Notes: generated from the letters alone by a model not told the origin. Shown: positions 44,303 through 53,283, counted from the stretch's first letter. The stretch is 64,000 bases of DNA from Shewanella sediminis HAW-EB3 (GCF_000018025.1 NC_009831.1:3534001-3598000); one strand, 5' to 3'. Numbers and translations are program-made.

Positions 44303-44698
44303 ATGAAGACGATTATCACATACGGTACATTCGATCTATTTCACTTCGGCCACGTACGCCTGTTTCAGCGCCTCAAGTCATTGGGTGACAGACTCATCGT
44401 CGGCGTCTCGACCGATGAGTTCAATGCTCAAAAAGGCAAGGCTGCATTTTTCAACTATCAACAAAGGGTTGAAATTATTGCCGCGTGTCGCTATGTCGAC
44501 CTCGTCATTCCAGAGATGAATTGGCAGCAGAAACAACACGATATAAAAAGACTAAAGATAGACGTTTTCGGTATGGGCAATGACTGGGAGGGGAAATTCG
44601 ACTCACTATCCAGTCAATGTCAGGTCATCTACTTAGACAGAACCGGCAATATCTCCACCACGGAAATAAAGAGCAGTCTCTCCGATATTAGTCGATAA
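44303..44698 (+). CDS. tagD: Glycerol-3-phosphate cytidylyltransferase (TagD-like)
   Basis: 131 residues, the size of Bacillus TagD. Nucleotidyltransferase motifs GTFDLFHFGHVRLF (with the HxGH-type site) and RTGNISTTEIK near the C-terminus are the TagD/GCT signatures. It makes CDP-glycerol from CTP and glycerol-3-phosphate. The next gene, 14 bp on, encodes a CDP-glycerol glycerophosphotransferase, so the pair supports transfer of glycerol-phosphate to the EPS. A GAGGAG site precedes the ATG. Confidence 0.9.
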   Translation: MKTIITYGTFDLFHFGHVRLFQRLKSLGDRLIVGVSTDEFNAQKGKAAFFNYQQRVEIIAACRYVDLVIPEMNWQQKQHDIKRLKIDVFGMGNDWEGKFDSLSSQCQVIYLDRTGNISTTEIKSSLSDISR

Positions 44699-44712
44699 AA
44701 AGTGAGAAGAAT

Positions 44713-46023
44713 ATGATGAAGGTGATCACATCAATATTAAGAAAAATAATCTATCACTGCTCTGGTTTCAGCCCGAGAATGAATAAGGCGGTACTGGGTA
44801 GTTACAAGGATCAGTTTTCAGATAATGCCAAGTATTTATGCCTTCATTGGCAACAGACCCGCTTTATCCGTGCCATCTGGATAAGTGGAGATGCAAGCCT
44901 GATAAAACAGTTACGTGAAGAGGGTATTGAAGCCTATCACCGAAGAAGCCTGCGTGGGCTCTATCATTGCCTAACCTCAAAATACTATTTTTATAACACC
45001 TATATTGGCGACATCAATCAGTATGTCGCCAAGGGAGCAATAAAAACAAACCTCTGGCATGGCTCACCGCTTAAGAAAATTGAGTTCGACATTGAATCAG
45101 GGCCGTTAGCTCACATCTATAATGCTGCGGGACCACTGGATCGAGTACTAAACTCTCTGAAATTCCACCAGCAACATATCACCCCCGATATCATGCTGAG
45201 CCCGAGTCCGGTTATCGACCCCCTTTTCACATCGGCTTTCAGAATCACACCGCAGCAGGTGATACGAAGTGGTAATCCGAGAACCGACTATCACAGACGC
45301 TATCCCAATCAAAAAAAATCCCTGAAGAGCATTTTTAATGTGCAGTATGATCAGGTGATCTTGTATGTACCTACCTGTCACGACACCGCGCAGACGCGGG
45401 GGAATAATAGCCAGATTAAGAGTCAGGCCTCGAGCTTGAGCCAGAGCGTGATGGGTCGCATGAGTCATTACGATAAAGGCTTCGACTGGCCCAGACTCTC
45501 AAAACAACTGCAGCAGAATAACCAGCTATTCTTAATTCGCTTTCATCCAAATGAAGCCCATCTGGGCAAGCAACTAAGCCAGTATCCAAATATCATAGAT
45601 ATCTCATCCTGGCAGGATGTTTACAGCACCTTGCACGAGATAGATCTATTAATCACCGACCAGTCATCTCTGTTTATCGACCTGCTTTTATATCGGGTCC
45701 CAATCCTTTTTTACCGCTTCAACCAAGTGGAAGAATCGACTCAACTCAGAGAAGCTTATGACTATGCAGAGTGCCTACCTTTAGTCGGCGGGCTTTCAAC
45801 AAGCTGTAACTCTTCATCGAATAGAGCCGTACATACATTCCCGGCACTATTGGAGGTGTTAAACAAAGAGGAGAGTTTCCATATCGACACCGAGACGGAA
45901 AAAGAGTATCGATTACTTCAGCAAATCTATTGGCAGACTGAGGATAACGATGCCTTCTCGACAATAGAAAATGAAATTATCGGAAGGGATGAACTAGCTC
46001 AGCTTAAATCGATCCGACAATAG
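44713..46023 (+). CDS. CDP-glycerol glycerophosphotransferase family protein (TagB/TagF-like)
   Basis: 436 residues. Family blocks: NLWHGSPLKKIEFD (the WHG-x-P-x-K motif), ILYVPTCHD, FLIRFHPNEA, and ITDQSSLFIDLLLY (TDxSS motif) near the C-terminus. TagB adds one and TagF many glycerol-phosphates; the short length without a large N-terminal domain suggests a TagB-like or modifying role. In a Gram-negative EPS operon this implies glycerophosphate substitution or a teichoic-acid-like polymer. Its 3' end overlaps the convergent rmlA by 30 bp. Confidence 0.85.
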   Translation: MMKVITSILRKIIYHCSGFSPRMNKAVLGSYKDQFSDNAKYLCLHWQQTRFIRAIWISGDASLIKQLREEGIEAYHRRSLRGLYHCLTSKYYFYNTYIGDINQYVAKGAIKTNLWHGSPLKKIEFDIESGPLAHIYNAAGPLDRVLNSLKFHQQHITPDIMLSPSPVIDPLFTSAFRITPQQVIRSGNPRTDYHRRYPNQKKSLKSIFNVQYDQVILYVPTCHDTAQTRGNNSQIKSQASSLSQSVMGRMSHYDKGFDWPRLSKQLQQNNQLFLIRFHPNEAHLGKQLSQYPNIIDISSWQDVYSTLHEIDLLITDQSSLFIDLLLYRVPILFYRFNQVEESTQLREAYDYAECLPLVGGLSTSCNSSSNRAVHTFPALLEVLNKEESFHIDTETEKEYRLLQQIYWQTEDNDAFSTIENEIIGRDELAQLKSIRQ

Positions 46024-46920
46024 CCCTTCCCGGCTAAAGCCGGTCTTACATGGATCATCCAACAGGCTTAATAAGTACTCACCATATCCGCTTTTCAACA
46101 AGGGTTGTGCTAACGTTTTTACTTGGACAGCGCCTATTAAACCTAAACGGTAAGCGACCTCCTCCGGGCAATTCACTTTAAGGCCTTGTCGTTTTTCGAT
46201 TGCTGCGATAAATTGCGTCGCTTCAGACAGTGCATCGGGGTTCCCGGTATCCAGCCAAGCCGTTCCCCTTCCCAAAATATTTACACTCAACTCACCTGCC
46301 GATAAGTAAGCATTAATAACATCGACTATCTCGAGTTCATTGCGAGCCGAAGGCTTAACCTGCTTTGCGAATTGGGGGGCTCGATTATCAAAGAAGTACA
46401 GGCCAGGCATAGCATATTGAGATTTAGGTTGATTCGGTTTCTCTTCAATAGACAAAACCTTACCAGAGCTATCGAACGAAACAACACCGTAATCTTTGGG
46501 GTTAGCAACGTGATATCCAAAAACGGTTGCCCCTTTACTATTTGAGCTAATATCGGTCAATAAAGTGCTCAGTGCATTACCGTAGAATAGGTTATCCCCT
46601 AAGATCAGTGCACAAGCTTCACCATTGAGAAATGGCTCTGCGATGATTAATGCCTCAGCAAGTCCATTTGGCTTAGCTTGCTCGGCATAGTGAAGGGAGA
46701 TTCCCCATTGGCTTCCGTCTTTCAATAAGGTTTCAAACAAGGGTTTATCGACAGGGGTGCAGATAAGTAATATTTCAGTGATCCCCGCCTGCATCAGAGT
46801 CGATAGTGGGTAATAGATCATAGGCTTATCATAGACAGGCAGCAGCTGTTTACTCACGACCTGTGTTATAGGGAACAAGCGAGAGCCTGTACCACCCGCT
46901 AAAATAATGCCTTTTCTCAT
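45994..46920 (-). CDS. rmlA: Glucose-1-phosphate thymidylyltransferase
   Basis: About 308 residues. It makes dTDP-glucose, precursor of dTDP-rhamnose and related sugars. N-terminal KGIILAGGTGSRLFPIT, then SKQLLPVYDKPMIYYPLSTLM, GDNLFYG, IEEKPNQPKS and GRGTAWLDTG are RmlA motifs. Family members end near ...GYGEYLLSLL (about 290 residues); here about 18 more residues (PCKTGFSREGLLSD..) are encoded by a REP element, and the frame continues into the convergent tag-like gene. rmlBCD are not adjacent. ATG 46920 is preferred to an upstream TTG. Confidence 0.92.
   Translation of the reverse strand: MRKGIILAGGTGSRLFPITQVVSKQLLPVYDKPMIYYPLSTLMQAGITEILLICTPVDKPLFETLLKDGSQWGISLHYAEQAKPNGLAEALIIAEPFLNGEACALILGDNLFYGNALSTLLTDISSNSKGATVFGYHVANPKDYGVVSFDSSGKVLSIEEKPNQPKSQYAMPGLYFFDNRAPQFAKQVKPSARNELEIVDVINAYLSAGELSVNILGRGTAWLDTGNPDALSEATQFIAAIEKRQGLKVNCPEEVAYRLGLIGAVQVKTLAQPLLKSGYGEYLLSLLDDPCKTGFSREGLLSDRFKLS
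46021..46052. repeat. REP element inside the rmlA 3' end
   Basis: TTCCCGGCTAAAGCCGGTCTTAC with the CCGGC-TAAA-GCCGG stem. It begins at the stop of the tag-like gene and encodes the C-terminal tail of RmlA. The hairpin could act as a bidirectional terminator for the converging genes. Confidence 0.8.
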
Positions 46921-46997
46921 CACTGCTATTTTCTTCAAAAGAGGTTACTGCGAAGTGTACCGTTAAAAGTGGGGCAATCAAAGCGATGACACCAGAC

Positions 46998-47092
46998 TCT
47001 GTAGGAGCGCGCTTCAGCCGCGAAGCTTTTTATTAACCTAAAGAGCTATTCCCGGCTGAAGCCGGTCTTACATAAAAGCCGGTCCTACACAA
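46998..47092. repeat. REPIN between rmlA and the DHH gene
   Basis: CTGTAGGAGCGCGCTTCAGCCGCG, a spacer, then CCCGGCTGAAGCCGGTCTTAC and a half copy (AAGCCGGTCCTAC). It fills the 5' flank of rmlA up to the stop of the DHH gene. Confidence 0.82.
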
Positions 47093-47094
47093 AA

Positions 47095-48060
47095 TCAATA
47101 AAACGCTTCTACGGCTTTTATAAAATCGCCAATCTGTTCTTTAGATAATGCATTGATCCCTGCGGCGGCGGCCCTGCCCCCTCCGGTTTCGAATTGACTG
47201 CAGATGTCACCCGCACCTTGCTTATTCGACAGAGGCGCACGTAGAGAAACGGTATAGGTTCCGTCACGGTTTTCCGTTAATACTGCGTGTGCAGACTTGG
47301 GATTTTGATTAGCAAGTTGGTTGCCATACACGCCACTAATACGCCTCGCCCATGGCTCATTGGGGAGTTCAAATATTGACAGTTTGTCACTCTGGTGATC
47401 AGGCTTTATTGCTAACGCACTCGCCATATCCTCTTGATATGCATTTTGAAGCCGATAAAAAGGAGAGCTGTTATCGGCAATTACATCGAAAGGAGAGGCA
47501 TATTTAAGAAGCGCCGTATAAAGCACCGCCGGATGAAAATGCAAATCTTCAACTATAGCACCATAACCATTGTAATTGATTAAGGTGCCAAGCTCTTTCA
47601 ATTGTTCAGACAGCTCAACTGATAAACCTGCAAGATTAGAAAGCTTATCACCCTTGGCAATTAGGTTATCGCCATAGGCCGCCGTAATAGCCCAATAATG
47701 AAACTGACCATCCAAGAGTTTGTCGATAATTAACGCCGTACAGGTATCGGCATCCAGATCGATATGCGCATCTAAATGTTTACTCGTAGGTATTTCGCCG
47801 GCCCTGTGGTGATCGGCATAAAAAACATCGACTCCTGCATCGAGTACTTTCACTAAGCCTGTTTGGTTTTTCTCCATAGAGATATCGAGCACGGTGATTT
47901 TATCAGTCTTAGAAAGGCCAACTTTTTCAGTCAGCTTTCCGAGCAAGCCAATATCCCTCTTAACGCCGGTCACCAGTTTGCTCTCAACAGGGTTCGCTAA
48001 GCGAAGCTGCAGTAATGAAATAATGCCATCGGCATCACCATTAAAAATATCGTAGTTCAT
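47095..48060 (-). CDS. DHH-family phosphoesterase
   Basis: 321 residues. NGDADGIISL (first Asp motif), VLDISMEKN, and YADHHRAGE (the DHH motif, ~88) form the catalytic DHH domain; the C-terminal DHHA1-like domain has the glycine-rich GGGRAAAAGIN. Relatives include nanoRNases, pApA/pAp phosphatases and cyclic-dinucleotide hydrolases. Its neighbour in the same direction is cysC; PAP, a by-product of sulfate assimilation, is one conceivable substrate, but this is only suggested by position. It has an AGGA site. Confidence 0.8.
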   Translation of the reverse strand: MNYDIFNGDADGIISLLQLRLANPVESKLVTGVKRDIGLLGKLTEKVGLSKTDKITVLDISMEKNQTGLVKVLDAGVDVFYADHHRAGEIPTSKHLDAHIDLDADTCTALIIDKLLDGQFHYWAITAAYGDNLIAKGDKLSNLAGLSVELSEQLKELGTLINYNGYGAIVEDLHFHPAVLYTALLKYASPFDVIADNSSPFYRLQNAYQEDMASALAIKPDHQSDKLSIFELPNEPWARRISGVYGNQLANQNPKSAHAVLTENRDGTYTVSLRAPLSNKQGAGDICSQFETGGGRAAAAGINALSKEQIGDFIKAVEAFY

Positions 48061-48079
48061 AAAATCCTATATAGAAGTC

Positions 48080-48161
48080 AGAAGGCTCAAGATGAAGCTA
48101 AGAAAGTTTCGAGTCGCGAGCTTTGGCAAAGGTAATAGATGCTAGGTCCTAGCTCCTAGGT
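48080..48161. repeat. Decayed heptamer-related repeat upstream of the DHH gene
   Basis: GCTAAGAAAGTTTCGAGTCGCGAG matches, in opposite orientation, the sequences found after SLC13 and cysN (see 49600 and 51700), and is followed by three CTAG heptamers (CTAGGTC, CTAGCTC, CTAGGTC). Confidence 0.6.
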
Positions 48162-48205
48162 CAAAGCAGGTATAATGTTCCGACCAGTGCCTATTTCATA
48201 TCTTG

Positions 48206-48266
48206 TTCCCGGCTAAAGCCGGTCTTACATCAAAGCAGATCTTACAACTAATTACAGACGGTCCTA
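48206..48266. repeat. REP pair at the cysC 3' end
   Basis: TTCCCGGCTAAAGCCGGTCTTAC and a degenerate second half ending GGTCCTAC. On the minus strand the TAG of cysC's stop is the TAG of GTAGGACCG. Confidence 0.75.
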
Positions 48267-48938
48267 CACATCGAGATAGCCATTACATTTCAGATAATCG
48301 ACCACTTGCTGAGCGCAGGCCTCGATGGATTGCTCTGCGGTCTTAACATGGACTTCCGGGTTAATCGGTAGTTCATAGGCCGAATCAATACCGGTAAAGT
48401 TCTTTATCTCACCGGCGCGAGCCTTCTTATACAGACCTTTAGGATCGCGCTGCTCACATACTTCGATGGGCGTGTCGATATACACTTCGATAAACTGACT
48501 ATTGCTATGCTGAGAATCGCTGAGCTGAGCTCGCACGCTCTCTCTATCTTCTACAAAGGGAGAGATAAAGGCGGTAGAGACCAGCAAACCCGCATCGACA
48601 AACAACTTAGATACCTCACCTATCCGGCGGATATTCTCAACCCTATCGGCATCTGAAAAGCCTAGATCACCATTTAGACCATGACGAACATTGTCACCGT
48701 CCAGCACATAGGTTTTACATCCTAAATCGTGCAGCATTTTATCGACGGCATTCGCGACTGTCGATTTTCCCGAACCGCTCAAGCCGGTAAACCAGAGTAC
48801 CGCCGGAGCATGACCATTGGCCGTCTCTCGCTGAGCATGAGAGACACTCGCAAGATGCCAGACAACATCGGAGGATTTATCGCCTTCGCTCTCTATTTCC
48901 TGATAAGGCGACGCTGCTGTTTTCGATAACAATGACAT
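48264..48938 (-). CDS. cysC: Adenylylsulfate kinase
   Basis: About 224 residues. It phosphorylates APS to PAPS in sulfate assimilation. P-loop GLSGSGKST (~50), [18 protein letters not shown] (APS binding), [36 protein letters not shown] and [11 protein letters not shown] are the CysC blocks. Two starts are possible (48950 and 48938); the second has GGA at usable spacing. It is the distal member of cysD-cysN-SLC13-cysC, from which it is separated by a four-helix-bundle gene and repeats. Confidence 0.93.
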   Translation of the reverse strand: MSLLSKTAASPYQEIESEGDKSSDVVWHLASVSHAQRETANGHAPAVLWFTGLSGSGKSTVANAVDKMLHDLGCKTYVLDGDNVRHGLNGDLGFSDADRVENIRRIGEVSKLFVDAGLLVSTAFISPFVEDRESVRAQLSDSQHSNSQFIEVYIDTPIEVCEQRDPKGLYKKARAGEIKNFTGIDSAYELPINPEVHVKTAEQSIEACAQQVVDYLKCNGYLDV

Positions 48939-48960
48939 AAAAAAATCCATAAGTTAGTTT

Positions 48961-48992
48961 CGAGCTTCGAGCTTCGAGCTTCGAGCTTCGAG
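48961..48992. repeat. Heptamer array (CGAGCTT)n, 4.5 copies, left flank of the four-helix-bundle gene
   Basis: Four full CGAGCTT units and a partial one lie between the four-helix-bundle stop and the cysC start. The same unit occurs at 53284-53318. Confidence 0.9.
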
Positions 48993-49013
48993 AAAAGCTT
49001 GTTCTCGATTGAA

Positions 49014-49367
49014 TCAATATTCAATATTTGTGCGCAAGGTTCGTATAAAACTCCCAAGCATTTTGCTAATTTGTTCGCATTCATTTGACAATGAAGAACA
49101 TTCATCACCGGAAATATAATCAATCTCTTTAGCAATCATTACTTGCGTTTTTAACTCCCTAACAGAACCTTTAGCGATACTCAAGAATCTTGCCTTTTCT
49201 TTGTCAGAGCAACGCTCCATTCCCTCAGCTATATTGCTAGGTACAGAAATACTCGAACGACAAATTTGATCCTTAAACCCATAGTCTCGAGAATTAGTAA
49301 ACAAGCGGTAGATTTTAATGCTCAATTTAAAACTACGCTGCCAGACTTCAAGTTGTTCATATTTCAT
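49014..49367 (-). CDS. Four-helix-bundle protein (S23/23S rRNA IVS-protein family)
   Basis: 117 residues. The N-terminal MKYEQLEVWQRSFKLSIKIYRL and the central QICRSSISVPSNIAEGMER, with SVPSNIAEG the hallmark, are those of the four-helix-bundle family first seen in 23S rRNA intervening sequences and related to Avd of diversity-generating retroelements. A strong GGAGG site suggests it is translated. It interrupts the sulfate genes and is enclosed by heptamer arrays on both sides (4.5 CGAGCTT and 24 GAGCTAC). Function unknown; the setting suggests a mobile or repeat-associated module. Confidence 0.9.
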   Translation of the reverse strand: MKYEQLEVWQRSFKLSIKIYRLFTNSRDYGFKDQICRSSISVPSNIAEGMERCSDKEKARFLSIAKGSVRELKTQVMIAKEIDYISGDECSSLSNECEQISKMLGSFIRTLRTNIEY

Positions 49368-49388
49368 ATCAGGCCTCCATGCCTTATT

Positions 49389-49556
49389 GAGCTACGAGCT
49401 ACGAGCTACGAGCTACGAGCTACGAGCTACGAGCTACGAGCTACGAGCTACGAGCTACGAGCTACGAGCTACGAGCTACGAGCTACGAGCTACGAGCTAC
49501 GAGCTACGAGCTACGAGCTACGAGCTACGAGCTACGAGCTACGAGCTACGAGCTAC
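49389..49556. repeat. Heptamer array (GAGCTAC)24
   Basis: 168 bp of uninterrupted GAGCTAC, 24 copies by my count. It lies 22 bp upstream of the four-helix-bundle start codon. Open frames through it read the heptapeptide ELRATSY and are not genes. Confidence 0.95.
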
Positions 49557-49599
49557 GCATGATAAAGAACAAAAAATTCAAATAACAACAAGACTTTCT

Positions 49600-49855
49600 A
49601 TTTTTTAGTCTTTAACTCGCAGCAGCAGTTCTGTTGTGTACCTGCTTTAATCATTGACTCGCAACTCGAAGCTTTCTTAGCCCTCTCTTGAACTCGAAAC
49701 TGCTATCCTGTTATTTATCTGTTTTTATCTTTTACTCGCAACTCGACGCTTTCTTAGCCCTGTCTTTAGCTCGCGACTTCTTGCTCTTCGATACTGCTTT
49801 TACTCGCAACTCGAAGCTTTCTTAGCCCTGTCTATAGCTCGAAGCTGCTTTCCCC
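49600..49855. repeat. Degenerate repeat block after SLC13
   Basis: ACTCGCAACTCGAAGCTTTC-TTAGCCCTGTCT-like units recur about every 60-100 bp (49670, 49738, 49800). The block resembles 51700-51844. The units contain decayed GAGCTxx heptamers. Together with the GAGCTAC array this fills the 488-bp gap; no gene. Confidence 0.75.
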
Positions 49856-51583
49856 CTAAAACGGAAAAAATATCGGTACGGCGGTTAATACGATAAAGGC
49901 ATACACCAGACTGACGGGTAGACCTATTTTGATAAAATCCATTAACCGATACTGGCCTGCGTTGTAGACCATCAAGTTTGTCTGGTATCCGTAGGGGCTG
50001 ATAAAGCTACCACTGGCAGCAAAGGCCACGGTCATGACGAATGGTAAAATATCGACCCCGAAACCTAATGCGATACTGTAAGCGATGGGAAACATAAGCG
50101 CGGCGGCAGCATTGTTCGTCACCAGCTCAGTCAATAACCAAGTCATCAGATAAACCAGGATCAAGGCCAGATAGAGGTGATCACTATCCGTGACCCCATT
50201 CACCCAATGGGCTAACAGCTCAACGACGCCGGTATTGACTAAGGCATGGGAGAGCAGAATTGCCGAAGAGACGATAAGCCAGATATCGACCGGAAAGCGG
50301 CGAACGACTTCGTTTACGTTAAGGCATTGACTAAATATCAACACACCCAGGAGTAGTATTAACCCCTGCAGCATCTCAATAACCCCGGTCGCCGCCAAGG
50401 CGATAGTTAACACAAAACCACCGATAGAGAGCCAGGCTTTATGACCATTGATACGGGTTTCTGGCTCGACGCCACTGATGACGATGAAGTTTTTACTGAT
50501 ATTACGACGAGACTTGAAATCCTCGCCCACGGCTAGCATCAAAAAGTCACCGGTTTGGATCACGACCTCACCTAACTTACCCGATACCTCCTCACCATCA
50601 CGCCTGATCGCAACCACGGCGGCATCAAACAGTGCCCTGAAACCGGCTCCTTTTAAGGTTTTACCGATCAAAACACTCTCTTGCTTAACGACGACTTCGG
50701 TCAGGTTCGAGTCTAACAGGCCATTTTTCTCGGCAAACATCTCGAGTCCAGAGAACTGACTCAGCTGCATCATCTTAGTGATATCGCCGCTGAAGATAAG
50801 CCTGTCATCGAGTTGCAGCACTTCCGTGGGCGTTACCGGGCTGATTAAACGCCCATCGCGGACCACTTCAACCAAAAACAGAGACTCGAGATGCCTTAAA
50901 CCATTATCTTCTACCGAACGGCCAATTAACTCGGAGCCATCGACCACTTTCGCATCGATAAAATAGCCTTTCGAACAGGTCTCTTTATGCTCAATTTCCG
51001 GGAGCCAACGAGACGCCACTCTCAACACTAAGCCACAAGCCAATACCAATAACACACCGATCGCGGTGAACGAAAAGAAGCTCAACGATTGCCCCTGCGC
51101 ATCGATATAGAGACTGTTCACAATCAGGTTGGTCGAGGTACCGATGAGGGTTAACGTTCCACCCAAGATCGCGGCATAGGAGAGAGGCAGTAATAACTTA
51201 CTGGCAAAGTGATGAGGGTTATTGCGAACAGGCGAAAGCAAGGTCGCCACCACTGCAGTATTATTCAGCACAGCCGAACTCAAGGCGGTGGTACCAAATA
51301 AGCGTAGCCAGGTAGCGTTGTAACTACTCACTATCACTTTTGAGGCGATAACACGCAGCAGGCGTGTCTTTTCCAGTGCAAAAGAGCACAAGATCAAGAG
51401 TACCAAGGTCACTAGCCCGGGGTTGGACATACTCGAAAGCAGCTGCTCTTTGGAGACCAGATTCAACCCGACCAGAGTCAACAGAGCCACACCGAACACG
51501 ACGGCCGGTCGACTCTGAAACCGGATAAGCCCCACAATCGTCGTGAGAAATATTCCGATAGTTAAATAAGCATCTAGAGACAT
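49856..51583 (-). CDS. SLC13/DASS-family transporter with two RCK_C domains (probable sulfate uptake)
   Basis: 575 residues. Hydrophobic segments in two halves (about 1-190 and 375-575) flank two TrkA-C/RCK_C regulatory domains (~200-290 and ~295-370; e.g. LIGKTLKGAGFRALFDAAVVAIRRDGE, GDFLMLAVG). The conserved NNTAVVATLLSPV and LTLIGTSTNLIVN in the first half and NNAAAALMFPIA and GFISPYGYQTNLMVY-like text in the second are SLC13 motifs. Position between cysN and cysC makes sulfate the likely substrate, driven by sodium or protons. Confidence 0.88.
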   Translation of the reverse strand: MSLDAYLTIGIFLTTIVGLIRFQSRPAVVFGVALLTLVGLNLVSKEQLLSSMSNPGLVTLVLLILCSFALEKTRLLRVIASKVIVSSYNATWLRLFGTTALSSAVLNNTAVVATLLSPVRNNPHHFASKLLLPLSYAAILGGTLTLIGTSTNLIVNSLYIDAQGQSLSFFSFTAIGVLLVLACGLVLRVASRWLPEIEHKETCSKGYFIDAKVVDGSELIGRSVEDNGLRHLESLFLVEVVRDGRLISPVTPTEVLQLDDRLIFSGDITKMMQLSQFSGLEMFAEKNGLLDSNLTEVVVKQESVLIGKTLKGAGFRALFDAAVVAIRRDGEEVSGKLGEVVIQTGDFLMLAVGEDFKSRRNISKNFIVISGVEPETRINGHKAWLSIGGFVLTIALAATGVIEMLQGLILLLGVLIFSQCLNVNEVVRRFPVDIWLIVSSAILLSHALVNTGVVELLAHWVNGVTDSDHLYLALILVYLMTWLLTELVTNNAAAALMFPIAYSIALGFGVDILPFVMTVAFAASGSFISPYGYQTNLMVYNAGQYRLMDFIKIGLPVSLVYAFIVLTAVPIFFPF

Positions 51584-51600
51584 AGTTTCCTATCTTTATT

Positions 51601-51663
51601 AAGCTACGAGCTACGAGCTACGAGCTACGAGCTACGAGCTACGAGCTACGCGCTACGCGCTAC
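51601..51663. repeat. Heptamer array upstream of SLC13 (9 units)
   Basis: One AAGCTAC, six GAGCTAC and two GCGCTAC units in a row, 18 bp before the SLC13 start codon. Confidence 0.92.
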
Positions 51664-51699
51664 GCAAAGTTTAAAACCAAGAAAATAATCTACAACTGA

Positions 51700-51844
51700 T
51701 ATCCTGTTATTTATCTGCTTTAATCTTTTACTCGTAACTCGAAACTTTCTTAGCCCTATCTTGAGCTCGCGACTTCTTGCTCTTCGATACTGCTATTACT
51801 CGCGACTCGCCACTTTCTTTGCCCTGTCCTTAGCTCGAAGCTTC
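51700..51844. repeat. Degenerate repeat block after cysN
   Basis: ATCCTGTTATTTATCTG, then ACTCG(T/C)AACTCGAAACTTTC and CGCGACTTCTTGCTCTTCGA, nearly the same series as at 49690-49850 after SLC13. Both intergenic gaps thus hold the same repeat block plus a heptamer array. Confidence 0.75.
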
Positions 51845-53266
51845 TTACCCCTTCGAGATATCCTTCGCACCCCAGTGTGGGAAATGCTTACGGACCAGCG
51901 CATTCATCTCTAACTCGAACTCAGAATGGCTATGTTTAGCCGACTTGCTCTTGGTAGAGATAGCCTCGATAGAGTTACGGATCATTCCTGCACCAACGGT
52001 GACATTAGTGAGCCTATCAATAACGATGAAAGCGCCCGTAGAGCGGTTTACATCGTAAGCATCGAACTGCACAGGCTCTGTCACAGCGAAATGACAGCTA
52101 CCGATCTCATTCAGTTCGAGCTGCCCTGCCGGTTGTTTCTCCAGCGTATTCACATCGACTCTATGATTAATGGCATCGGCATAGCCGTAAACAGACTTAC
52201 TACCGATCTTAATAGCGTATTCACGATCTACACAGAGCGGCTCTTCAGTCATCCAAACGACATCGGCTTCAAAATTACTCACCGAATGGGGCTTATCGTG
52301 GGGGCGGACCAACATATCGCCGCGACTGACATCTATCTCATCTTCGAGTGTCAATGTCACCGCTTCTCCGGCACTGGCCTTCTCCAGATCTCCATCGAAG
52401 GTCACTATCGACTTTATGCGGCTCTCTTTACCCGAAGGCAGTGCAACCACAGTGTCTCCGACCCGGATATCACCCGACCCAACATTGCCACAAAAACCTC
52501 GAAAATCAAGATTTGGACGATTAACGTATTGAACTTGAAAACGAAAAGATTCACTACGATCTTGCTTCACTGAAACCGTGTTTAATAATTTAAGTAGTGT
52601 AGAGCCCGGATACCAGGTCATCTGCTTGCTCTCATTCACCACGTTATCACCCTTTAGAGCCGAGATAGGCACAAAGCGAACATCGGTAAATGACAAGTCC
52701 TTAGCAAACTCACGATACTCTCTCTTAATCTTCTGATAAGTCGACTGTTCATAATCCACCGCGTCCATCTTATTGATGGCGATGATCACATGCTTAATAC
52801 CTAGCTGAGAGCAGATAAAGCTATGACGACGGGTCTGAACCTGAACACCGTGCCTGGCATCGATTAAGATAATGGCTAAGTCGCAGGTCGACGCACCGGT
52901 TGCCATATTGCGGGTGTACTGCTCATGGCCAGGGGTATCGGCAATAATAAACTTACGTTGCTCTGTCGCGAAATAGCGATAGGCCACATCTATGGTGATC
53001 CCCTGCTCTCGCTCAGATTGAAGACCATCGACTAACAAAGCCAGATCGAATGCTTCATCTGTGGTATTAAATCGCTTCGAATCTTTCTCAATGGCCGCCA
53101 TCTGATCTTCGAAGATCATCTTGCTATCGAATAACAAACGACCAATCAGAGTAGACTTACCGTCATCAACGCTACCACATGTCAAAATGCGCAGCATATC
53201 TTTGTTTTCATGGACTTTCAGATACGCTTCGATGTCAGAAGCAATCAAATTAGAACTGGTGGTCAT
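51845..53266 (-). CDS. cysN: Sulfate adenylyltransferase subunit 1 (GTPase)
   Basis: 473 residues. Regulatory GTPase that drives ATP sulfurylase. EF-Tu-like G domain: [19 protein letters not shown] (P loop), ERE QGITID switch region, [13 protein letters not shown] (G3) and INKMDAVDY (G4), then two beta-barrel domains. There is no fused APS kinase; cysC is separate. AAGGA precedes the ATG. A heptamer array lies between it and cysD. Confidence 0.95.
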   Translation of the reverse strand: MTTSSNLIASDIEAYLKVHENKDMLRILTCGSVDDGKSTLIGRLLFDSKMIFEDQMAAIEKDSKRFNTTDEAFDLALLVDGLQSEREQGITIDVAYRYFATEQRKFIIADTPGHEQYTRNMATGASTCDLAIILIDARHGVQVQTRRHSFICSQLGIKHVIIAINKMDAVDYEQSTYQKIKREYREFAKDLSFTDVRFVPISALKGDNVVNESKQMTWYPGSTLLKLLNTVSVKQDRSESFRFQVQYVNRPNLDFRGFCGNVGSGDIRVGDTVVALPSGKESRIKSIVTFDGDLEKASAGEAVTLTLEDEIDVSRGDMLVRPHDKPHSVSNFEADVVWMTEEPLCVDREYAIKIGSKSVYGYADAINHRVDVNTLEKQPAGQLELNEIGSCHFAVTEPVQFDAYDVNRSTGAFIVIDRLTNVTVGAGMIRNSIEAISTKSKSAKHSHSEFELEMNALVRKHFPHWGAKDISKG

Positions 53267-53283
53267 TTTTATTCCTTATCTAT

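Noticed and set aside
49389..49556. CRISPR array
   Set aside because: The units are 7 bp with no spacers, and there are no cas genes.
49266..49608. Open frames with repeated ELRATSY heptapeptide
   Set aside because: They arise from the 7-bp GAGCTAC array, which is open in every frame; there is no ribosome site or conserved part.
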